Origin: Desulfobacterales bacterium
GTDB lineage: Bacteria; Desulfobacterota; Desulfobacteria; Desulfobacterales; RPRI01
Direction: 5' to 3'
NCBI GenBank assembly: GCA_030689795.1
Contig: JAUYEO010000313.1
Span: 1 to 7,248 of the forward strand
DNA length: 7,248 bases
Every line of letters starts with the position of its first letter. Position 1 is the first letter of the stretch. Below the pieces are notes generated by a model, which was not told where the DNA came from, did not search any database, and saw nothing but the letters and a program-made list of their open reading frames with translations. Both the position numbers and the translations under genes were made by a program. Below, piece by piece: positions 1-5,978 of the stretch.

Positions 1-564
1 ATAATCACCGGCATAAAAAAGCGTTACACCAAGATTCACATGCGCTTCAGCCATTTTCGGATCAAGTCTCAAAGCCTCATTATATTGTTTAACAGCATCT
101 CCTGTTCTTCCGAGTTTATAGTACGCAAGCCCGAGGTTATTGTGGGCTTCGGCATAATAAGGATTGATACTGATTGCTCTGGCATAATGAGAAACAGCCT
201 GTTCAATTCTGCCTTGCCTGAAAAGTAGAAGCCCTATGTTGTAATGAGCTTCGTCGAAGTCAGGATTTATTCTGAGTGCTTCTGCAAAATGAAACATTGC
301 TTCTTTGTCTTTTCCGAGTTCAAACAGCACGCTTCCAAAATTATTATGTGCCTTATAAAAGTTTGGCCAGTATCTTAAAGCCTCGGAATAATATCGTACC
401 GACTCATCAATTCTGCCCAGTTTATAAAATGCTGTTGCAAGATTGTTATGTGCTTTCGCGTAATCGGGCTTCAATAATAAAGCTTCTTTATAATGACTGA
501 CAGCTTCCGGCAATTTGCCTTCTTTTACCAGTGCATTACCCATATTGTTTAGCATAACAGGACT
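1..564 (-). repeat. TPR-coding tandem repeat, 102-bp period
   Basis: Five full 34-residue units cover residues 432-465, 466-499, 500-533, 534-567 and 568-601, and a sixth begins at 602 and is cut by the window edge. Each unit has the TPR pattern AHNNLG at its start, a G near the helix turn (LGRI, LGKD, QGRI, LGRT), a second-helix A or S plus aromatic, and ends in P. The units differ at many positions, so this is an old protein repeat and not a recent DNA duplication. TPRs normally bind peptides or partner proteins. Confidence 0.92.
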
Positions 565-1857
565 TACAGGCCCGACTTCAAGGGCGTGCTTATAAATAGA
601 TTTACTGTCTTGCCAGTACTTAACCTGAACAGATGTTGCACCCAAAAGCACAAAAAGAATTGTAAGAGAGGTTGCAGCAGCTAATATATTTTTAAGACGA
701 TATTTATTAAATAATTCATACCCCCCCCATGAAACTATGACAAATAAACCTATATATGGAATATATGCCCAGCGGTCGGCCATCATAGGCCAAAGCCCGC
801 CCTGAACAACTCCGGAAACAGGTACAAGTGTTCCGATAAACCAGAACCACCCCGTCACAAGAAAGCGGAAACGCCTTATCTTGATTAGAACAAAAACAGT
901 AACAGATATAAGTAAAACGAGAGAGGTAATAATCTTCCAGACGGCTATACCTGCAGGAAAAGGATAATAAACCGAAAGATCTGATGGCCATACCATTTTG
1001 CCTATGTAAGATACACAGGAAACTATCGCGTTTTCAAGACGAAGGCTCATGGGTACAAGATCGACCGATGTAAGGTTCCCCGTTCGCCTCAAAGAAACCG
1101 AAGAAAGATAAACCGAAACAAACGATAAAATAATAAAAGGGATTTTCTCCAGTATAATACGAAAAATCAACCTCTTCCGCAATCCGGGCTGTCCGAGTTC
1201 AAATCTTTCAAGAGGCCAATAGTCAAAAAGAAGAAGCACAAAAGGAAGTGTTACAAGCATGGGCTTTGAAAGAAGGCCGAGAACGAAAAATAATATAGAA
1301 ACAAAATACATTATAATATCCGGACGCCTTGTATAATAAACATAAGAAAGCATCGTGAGCATCCAGAAAAATGTACTCAAAACGTTCTTTCTTTCCGCAA
1401 TCCAGGCAACCGAATCCACATTCACCGGATGTAAAGCAAAAAGAGCAGCAACAAAAGCGCTTCGCCACAGATCGCTGGTAGCAGAGGACAAAATATAAAA
1501 CAGCAGAAGACTGTTTGCCGCATGTAAAAGGAGGCTTGTCAGATGATGCATACCGGCATTTAAATCAAACAACTGACAATCGAGCATGTGAGACAACCAT
1601 GTCACAGGATGCCAGTATGCCTGACTTTTGCTGTCCGAAAATTTAAAAGCCCACAAAACACCGCGCAAACTGATTCCATGTTTTACGGAAGAATTGTCGG
1701 TCACATAAATATTGTCATCAAAAGTTACAAATTCATGGTTTATGACCTGCCAATAGACGGCAAAGATCATTATAAGGATAACGATACATATTAATATTTT
1801 GTATCTATTTGAAGAAGTCTTTTGACAGTCGTTGTTATATTCCGATATTTTTACCAT
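1..1857 (-). CDS. Membrane GT-C/TMTC-like protein with C-terminal TPR array (3' end beyond window)
   Basis: The frame is open for all 619 codons from the ATG at 1857 to the left edge, so the gene is partial at its C-terminus. A first membrane segment (about residues 19-36) is followed by an Asp-Asp pair (D47-D48, in FVTFDDNIYVTDN), then YWHPVTWLSHMLDCQLF (81-97), HHLTSLLLH (104-112) and FALHPVNVDSVAWIAERKN (140-158). These motifs are typical of a bacterial family of polytopic proteins resembling GT-C enzymes and the DUF1736/TMTC O-mannosyltransferases. More hydrophobic segments run to about residue 411. From residue 432 there are five complete 34-residue TPRs and a sixth cut by the edge. The start overlaps the upstream methyltransferase by 23 nt and has a GAGAG ribosome-binding motif 5 nt upstream (1863-1867); the next in-frame Met (30) lies inside the first membrane segment. 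The inferred role is transfer of a lipid-linked sugar to an acceptor held by the TPRs; only the architecture is certain. A G8 run (721-728 on the plus strand) lies just before the last membrane segment. Confidence 0.9.
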   Translation of the reverse strand, partial: MVKISEYNNDCQKTSSNRYKILICIVILIMIFAVYWQVINHEFVTFDDNIYVTDNSSVKHGISLRGVLWAFKFSDSKSQAYWHPVTWLSHMLDCQLFDLNAGMHHLTSLLLHAANSLLLFYILSSATSDLWRSAFVAALFALHPVNVDSVAWIAERKNVLSTFFWMLTMLSYVYYTRRPDIIMYFVSILFFVLGLLSKPMLVTLPFVLLLFDYWPLERFELGQPGLRKRLIFRIILEKIPFIILSFVSVYLSSVSLRRTGNLTSVDLVPMSLRLENAIVSCVSYIGKMVWPSDLSVYYPFPAGIAVWKIITSLVLLISVTVFVLIKIRRFRFLVTGWFWFIGTLVPVSGVVQGGLWPMMADRWAYIPYIGLFVIVSWGGYELFNKYRLKNILAAATSLTILFVLLGATSVQVKYWQDSKSIYKHALEVGPVSPVMLNNMGNALVKEGKLPEAVSHYKEALLLKPDYAKAHNNLATAFYKLGRIDESVRYYSEALRYWPNFYKAHNNFGSVLFELGKDKEAMFHFAEALRINPDFDEAHYNIGLLLFRQGRIEQAVSHYARAISINPYYAEAHNNLGLAYYKLGRTGDAVKQYNEALRLDPKMAEAHVNLGVTLFYAGDY

Positions 1858-2647
1858 GTTTTCTCTCAAGAAGAATTAATGCAAACATCGCCCATGACCT
1901 GATCCTGTGCTGCACAATTTTTTCCAATTTACGGCAACTTGGAAAAAGAAAACCGGGCATAAGGCTTCGCATTGATACTCCCCCCGATAAAAGGTAGCAA
2001 AATGGAGTATGCAAACTTATTTTTTTAATTTGCCAATCGGGAAATTTTTCTTCAAATATTGCTCTGTCACGTTCGAAAACAATCCATGGAAGAGCCGAAT
2101 TTGCATGTGACAGCGGGCCTCCTTCCGGAAGGTTCCATTCCTCTACGTTTTTGTCGAAAGGTTCATGGTGCAGATGCCTGTATATAATTTCTGACCAATT
2201 CGTAATCCACGGCTCAATCATGACTATAACACCCCTTTCCCTGACGCAGAAAGAGGCCTGCCTGAAAAAAGAATCAGCATGCGGGATATGATGAAAAACA
2301 TTGACCATTACAATTCCGCCAAGGGTACTTTCCTTAAAAGGAATATGACTTGCGTCAAGGACAGCGTCAACAGAGGGTATTTTAAGAATTTCCGAAGTTA
2401 TCAACTTCGGCAGATAATCTTTTAAAAATCCTCCTCCGGAGCCAATTTCAAGAAATGGCTCCGGATAATCGTCAGGTAATGCCTGTAAAATCATCCCGTA
2501 GAACTCTTCATAAAGTTTATTTAAAAAAACCTTCTCTTTGATTATCCGGAGCCTCAACACGGCAGCTTCGGAAGAATCGATGTCAATCCCACGGACACAG
2601 GGATGAGTTAAACATGATCTGATGAATTTTATTAACATGCCGGTCAT
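1835..2647 (-). CDS. Class I SAM-dependent methyltransferase
   Basis: This 270-residue protein has a Rossmann-type methyltransferase core. Motif I is FLEIGSGGGFLKD (65-77), the probable SAM-binding loop. VDAVLDASHIPF (93-104) matches the region after strand 4 in the Methyltransf_11 group, and VMVNVFHHIPHADSFFRQA (113-131) and GVIVMIEPW (139-147) are the usual following strands. The C-terminal part (HEPFDKNVEEW; SHANSALPWIVFERDR; LLSGGVSMRSL) resembles a group of methyltransferases found in polysaccharide or lipid-glycan clusters, so a sugar or lipid acceptor is likely but cannot be named. The start ATG overlaps the TGA of the upstream gene as ATGA (2644-2647). No good ribosome-binding site is visible, which fits translational coupling. 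Met4 at 2638 is an alternative start. The 3' end overlaps the TPR gene by 23 nt. Confidence 0.88.
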   Translation of the reverse strand: MTGMLIKFIRSCLTHPCVRGIDIDSSEAAVLRLRIIKEKVFLNKLYEEFYGMILQALPDDYPEPFLEIGSGGGFLKDYLPKLITSEILKIPSVDAVLDASHIPFKESTLGGIVMVNVFHHIPHADSFFRQASFCVRERGVIVMIEPWITNWSEIIYRHLHHEPFDKNVEEWNLPEGGPLSHANSALPWIVFERDRAIFEEKFPDWQIKKISLHTPFCYLLSGGVSMRSLMPGFLFPSCRKLEKIVQHRIRSWAMFALILLERKHGKNIGI

Positions 2648-4092
2648 ATAAATTTGATTCTTCTGGCGGCAAAAAACACCATTTTAAGAAGAAGCCATCC
2701 GTGGCGCCACCGGTCAATGTTTGTTTCTCCATAGGTTCTGGATCTGTACCGCAAGGGAAGTTCTGCAAATTTAAGATTGAGTTTTGCAGCACCAAACAAT
2801 AGATCAAAATCGCCGAAAGGATCAAAATTTCCAAAATATTCTCTGTTATTCGATATCAGTTCGTAGTCTTTCCTGAAGAGAACCTTTGTCCCGCAGAGTG
2901 TATCTTTTACCGGCTGGCCGAGGAGCCATGAGAATGCCAGACTGAAAAATTTATTGCCGGCAATATTCAAAAATCTCATCGCTTCATCTTCCATCGGATA
3001 AACAAGGCGCACTCCGTTAATAAATTCACCTTTTCCAGAGATAATCGTTTCATAAAAACGGGACAATATTTCAGGAGGAACAGTCATATCGGCATCAAGA
3101 ATCATGAGTATATCGCAACCGGCTTTTTCAAAACCAAGGCGAACGGCATCTCCCTTTCCCTTCCCCTTCTGCTGATAGACTTTTATATTCCTGTCAGAAT
3201 ATTTTTTGATCATGCTTTCGGCAATCTCATATGTCCCGTCATTTGAATGCCCTTCAACAAAAATGATTTCCGTTTCTTTCCCCAAATGCGGTGTCCTTTT
3301 TATTATTTCCTCAATATTTCCTGCTTCATTACGCGCCGGTATGATTATTGAAACAGACGAAGAGTCACAGTTCCCGGTATTATTTGAAAGAGGTTCGGGC
3401 CTTGCAACGACCATATTTGTAAGTGCAAACCAGCTGAAAGGGAAAAAATGCACAGCATATCGGTTTGCAAGATTTGAAATAAGCGGAAAATAGAGAGGAA
3501 GAATTATATGGCTTCCATGTTTTATAATCTCAAGACCGGACAATCTCAGCAGGTTTGAAATATCATCCGGAGACAGCCAGTTCTGTTCAAGAACCAGATG
3601 GCCGAGCCCCAGTCTTTTCACAATACCGAGAGGAATTCGCCATAGATTATTGAAATAATTGATTACAATACGGGTTCCGGAATGGGAGAGTTTCCGAATA
3701 TTTTCAAATGCACGCTGAACATCCCACAAATCATTGACAAGATCGGACAGGATTATCACATCAAATTTAGTCTTGAGAGCAACTTCATGAGCATCGGCGC
3801 ACAGGAAAAAAAGATTCTTATGTTTTCCGGAAGCACGTTTTATCATCTCACGGGAGAAATCGACACCTACTCCAAATGCCGGTTCAACTGAAGAGAGCAA
3901 GTCTCCGTGCCCGCATCCAAGTTCAAGAACCTTCAGCCCGGGAGGTATGACAAACCGGTAGTAATACCTGATAAGGTCATGGTAATATTTACCGACTCCC
4001 CTTTTCTCTCCCTTTTTGATTGAAACTCTGTCCCAGTTTTCAATACGTTTCCGCCGGTAGGTGTTTTCAGCAAAATTAAGATTGCTCTGCAT
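2644..4092 (-). CDS. Bifunctional SAM methyltransferase / family 2 glycosyltransferase (DPM1-like) fusion
   Basis: A single 482-residue protein joins two enzymes. Residues about 1-232 form a class I methyltransferase: SAM loop VLELGCGHGD (55-64), acidic residue after strand 2 in GVDFS (D78), CADAHE (98-103), FDVIILSDL (110-118). After a short linker, residues 246-482 form a GT-A glycosyltransferase of family 2: SVSIIIPARNEAGNI (246-260), VEGHSNDGT (279-287), KGKGKGDAVRLGF (309-321), the metal/nucleotide-binding DAD (333-335) and GDFDLLFGA (427-435). The lysine/glycine loop and overall pattern resemble dolichyl/polyprenyl-phosphate mannose synthases, so it may charge a lipid phosphate with a sugar at the inner face of the membrane; donor and acceptor are unknown. 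The methyltransferase substrate cannot be read. The ATG at 4092 follows a GGGA motif at 7-nt spacing. The gene follows a possible terminator and is coupled by ATGA to the next methyltransferase. Confidence 0.9.
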   Translation of the reverse strand: MQSNLNFAENTYRRKRIENWDRVSIKKGEKRGVGKYYHDLIRYYYRFVIPPGLKVLELGCGHGDLLSSVEPAFGVGVDFSREMIKRASGKHKNLFFLCADAHEVALKTKFDVIILSDLVNDLWDVQRAFENIRKLSHSGTRIVINYFNNLWRIPLGIVKRLGLGHLVLEQNWLSPDDISNLLRLSGLEIIKHGSHIILPLYFPLISNLANRYAVHFFPFSWFALTNMVVARPEPLSNNTGNCDSSSVSIIIPARNEAGNIEEIIKRTPHLGKETEIIFVEGHSNDGTYEIAESMIKKYSDRNIKVYQQKGKGKGDAVRLGFEKAGCDILMILDADMTVPPEILSRFYETIISGKGEFINGVRLVYPMEDEAMRFLNIAGNKFFSLAFSWLLGQPVKDTLCGTKVLFRKDYELISNNREYFGNFDPFGDFDLLFGAAKLNLKFAELPLRYRSRTYGETNIDRWRHGWLLLKMVFFAARRIKFI

Positions 4093-4099
4093 TATTTTT

Positions 4100-4105
4100 T
4101 CCCGG
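4100..4105 (-). promoter_or_regulatory. Ribosome-binding site of the methyltransferase/glycosyltransferase fusion
   Basis: On the minus strand CCGGGA precedes AAAAATA and the ATG at 4092, a 7-nt spacing. It is a modest Shine-Dalgarno match. This gene begins in a true intergenic gap, so unlike its neighbours it cannot rely on direct coupling. I see no convincing -35/-10 pair in the 61-bp gap. Confidence 0.4.
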
Positions 4106-4126
4106 ATACATAATTGTTGCCATTCC

Positions 4127-4157
4127 TAAAAAATATAGGCTGAAACCCTAAGCCTAT
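4127..4157 (-). terminator. Possible Rho-independent terminator or attenuator after the GT-C gene
   Basis: On the minus strand ATAGGCT (4157-4151) and AGCCTAT (4141-4135) form a perfect 7-bp stem around a 9-nt loop, followed by ATTTTTTA (4134-4127). The 5' arm contains the TAG stop codon of the GT-C gene at 4154-4156, so the hairpin forms exactly where ribosomes leave. The stem has only three G-C pairs, so termination is probably partial. The plus-strand reading of the hairpin has no T-run after it, so only the minus orientation makes sense. If active, it lowers expression of the three downstream genes. Confidence 0.5.
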
Positions 4158-5950
4158 CTCTCTAATTTAAACAGTCCATATCCTTCTTTGGAAAAAAGAA
4201 GCGTCGTATCTTCTCTGAAAAATTTGTCTATCAATATCTTTTCATTCTCACTGAAATTATTGTCAATCCACTTGTCAAACAATTCGTACCAGATAAGAAG
4301 GTGAGTGATTCCTTTTTCTCTCAAACCGGATCTTATCATATTACGATTTTTAACGGAATGCATAAGAATAGTCTCGTCAAAGAGCATCTCTCTGTCGCTG
4401 TAATAACGCCGGTTACCAAGAAAAAAGCAGAGAATTTTTGCGTCTTCAGAAAGATTATTGTTTGCGTATTTAATGGCCGCATACTCGGGACGGTACTTTT
4501 CAATGTACTCATCCCGCCCTATGTTCCCTCGCAAATATCCCACAGGATTTACGAACCTGAATTGCTGAAGAACATAAATGCCGTTGATCGATATTATTAC
4601 GGCAAGAAAAAAAAAGAGGCAATATGATAACATACTGCCTGATAAAACAGAAAAACGGGCGCTCAACAATGAAAAAATATTATGCAATCCCATGACCGAA
4701 AGTATCACAAGCGGAGGAATCACAGGCGCAATATATCTTATTCTCATGTCGGTTTTTACAAATGCAAAGAGGATAAATAAAATTGAAAATAAGAGTAATA
4801 TTTCCTTTTCCAGCCTTATGACAGAGTTCTCCTGTTTTATGCGAAAAAAGGCGAAAAAGGGCAGAATAAAAAGGAAGGGAGAAAGCTTGCCGTCAAAATA
4901 TTTTGGATTGCCGTCTTCCCCTTCAAAGAATATTCTGACTGGAATAAGAACTGTTTGCATCAATGATTCATTGTATATTATGCGCCTTATTGCAAAATGG
5001 CTCCAATCTTTGCCCCTGTTATCCTTTTTAGGCTGCACTATTGAAATATCGCCTCTATCCTGTGCCACAGGAATAGGCCCAGCATTAATCCTGTTTAAAA
5101 AACCCTGATAAAGAGGATAAACAGGATTTTTGGTCCAGACATAATTTCTTATCATCCATGGGGAAAAAACCAGAAGAACGATAAAAATATACAGCGCACC
5201 AATAGAAAGCGCTTTTATAGAAACCTGACTGCTCTTTTGGATTGAACCTGGTCGGTTTTCTTCATTACGGGAAATCCGGGAATAGGCAAACATTACGAAC
5301 AGGGATAAGAGGAAAAAAACGATCAGGGCATTATACTTTGTTCCAAGAGCAAGGCCACAAAAAAAAGCAGAAACGACAAGATGCTTGAGTTTGAACTCAG
5401 CTTCAATCCATTTGAGCAGGAATATTAAGGATGCGGTTGAAAAGAAGATAAGCCCCAGATCGACATAAACTGTTATTGAAAGCTTTACGATTACAGGAAT
5501 AGACAAAAAGAAAAGAGCGCCAAAAAGCGCAAAAATCCGATCAGTCTTTTTTTTTAAATATCCGAACACAAGAAATGCAGTCAGCAAAGCAAAAACAAAA
5601 TGGATATATTTTGGAACAATATCATTCCCGAAATAAAGAGGAATAAGATATAATAGTTCAAGATTCATGGGATAATAGGAGAATATCACCGAAGGGATTT
5701 CATACATGCCGCCGTGATTCAAGTAAAGCTTGGGTACGGCAAGATGATGAGTAAGGGAATCCCTGCATACCGGAGGAACCGAAGATAATAAAATTATGGA
5801 AACAATCAGGACTGCTATAAGACCCGCAAGGATAATATATATGTAACTACTCAGCCACCGATCTACGCTCCGCCACACTGATTGGCGGACTGATATTTTT
5901 TCTTTTATTATCATATACAAATCTTTGTATTTAAATCTATCTGCGTTCAT
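4154..5950 (-). CDS. Polytopic GT-C glycosyltransferase (GT39/ArnT/PMT-like membrane protein)
   Basis: This 598-residue protein has roughly 11-13 hydrophobic segments. The first (about 36-57) leads into a loop with a candidate catalytic acid, VCRDSLTHHLAVPKLYL (D64 and H68-H69), the position where GT-C enzymes carry their Asp. VYVDLGL (161-167), GLALGTKYNALI (199-210), FSPWMIRNYVWTKNPVYP (262-279) and RIRYIAPVIPPLVIL (403-417) recur in bacterial GT39-like proteins that use polyprenyl-phosphate sugars. A soluble C-terminal part (about 485-598) includes AAIKYANNNLSEDAKIL and NRRYYSDRE. It probably adds a lipid-linked sugar to an acceptor on the periplasmic face; the substrate is unknown. The ATG at 5950 overlaps the upstream TGA as ATGA, and both lie inside a palindromic element, so residues 1 to about 36 appear element-derived. 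Met13 (5914) may be the ancestral start, but neither start has a clear ribosome-binding site. The coding region contains two 9-nt A/T runs (4607-4615 and 5547-5555). Confidence 0.88.
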   Translation of the reverse strand: MNADRFKYKDLYMIIKEKISVRQSVWRSVDRWLSSYIYIILAGLIAVLIVSIILLSSVPPVCRDSLTHHLAVPKLYLNHGGMYEIPSVIFSYYPMNLELLYLIPLYFGNDIVPKYIHFVFALLTAFLVFGYLKKKTDRIFALFGALFFLSIPVIVKLSITVYVDLGLIFFSTASLIFLLKWIEAEFKLKHLVVSAFFCGLALGTKYNALIVFFLLSLFVMFAYSRISRNEENRPGSIQKSSQVSIKALSIGALYIFIVLLVFSPWMIRNYVWTKNPVYPLYQGFLNRINAGPIPVAQDRGDISIVQPKKDNRGKDWSHFAIRRIIYNESLMQTVLIPVRIFFEGEDGNPKYFDGKLSPFLFILPFFAFFRIKQENSVIRLEKEILLLFSILFILFAFVKTDMRIRYIAPVIPPLVILSVMGLHNIFSLLSARFSVLSGSMLSYCLFFFLAVIISINGIYVLQQFRFVNPVGYLRGNIGRDEYIEKYRPEYAAIKYANNNLSEDAKILCFFLGNRRYYSDREMLFDETILMHSVKNRNMIRSGLREKGITHLLIWYELFDKWIDNNFSENEKILIDKFFREDTTLLFSKEGYGLFKLER

Positions 5951-5978
5951 CTGTGTGAATCTGTGGCTGAATAGTTAC
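5843..5978. mobile_element. 136-bp palindromic MITE-like element on a gene overlap
   Basis: Plus-strand GTAACTACTCAGCCACCGAT (5843-5862) and minus-strand GTAACTATTCAGCCACAGAT (5978-5959) match at 18 of 20 positions in inverted orientation, and the match stops sharply at both outer ends. Inside are two more inverted repeats: 5869-5875 with 5883-5889 (TCCGCCA/TGGCGGA, 7-nt loop) and 5915-5921 with 5924-5930 (ATACAAA/TTTGTAT), plus three 10-bp ATCTGYG units at 5939-5968. No transposase is encoded and no target-site duplication is evident. The element spans the stop of the VKOR/DsbA gene and the start of the GT-C gene and is read through in both. It looks like a non-autonomous palindromic repeat; copies elsewhere in the genome are expected but cannot be seen here. 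Confidence 0.6.
5939..5968. repeat. Three tandem 10-bp ATCTGYG units
   Basis: Plus-strand units ATCTGCGTTC (5939-5948), ATCTGTGTGA (5949-5958) and ATCTGTGGCT (5959-5968) share ATCTGYG. From memory, runs of this kind (CACAGATnnACACAGAT on the other strand) are common dispersed repeats between genes in environmental anaerobes. Here the run encodes the last residues of the VKOR/DsbA protein, TDSHR, and the first residues of the GT-C protein, MNADR. Confidence 0.6.

Noticed and set aside
716..1468. Short minus-strand open frames at 716-991 and 1223-1468
   Set aside because: They are in other frames of the TPR membrane gene, whose own frame is continuously open and carries clear family motifs.
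2701..2710. Perfect 10-bp palindrome GTGGCGCCAC
   Set aside because: It encodes part of the conserved C-terminal region (DRWRHGW) of the glycosyltransferase domain, does not extend beyond 10 bp, and has no partner site. Probably chance.
3150..3175. G-quadruplex in the KGKGKGD codons
   Set aside because: Only three G-runs of sufficient length are present, and the codons encode a loop conserved in the glycosyltransferase family.
4607..4615. A9 run, and T9 run at 5547-5555, in the GT-C gene as possible slippage switches
   Set aside because: Both encode ordinary Phe or Lys runs in an AT-rich gene, where such tracts are expected. Less remarkable than the G8 tract.
4578..5108. Plus-strand open frame of 176 codons
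   Set aside because: It lies antisense inside the GT-C gene, has no domain-like pattern and is explained as a shadow of that coding frame.
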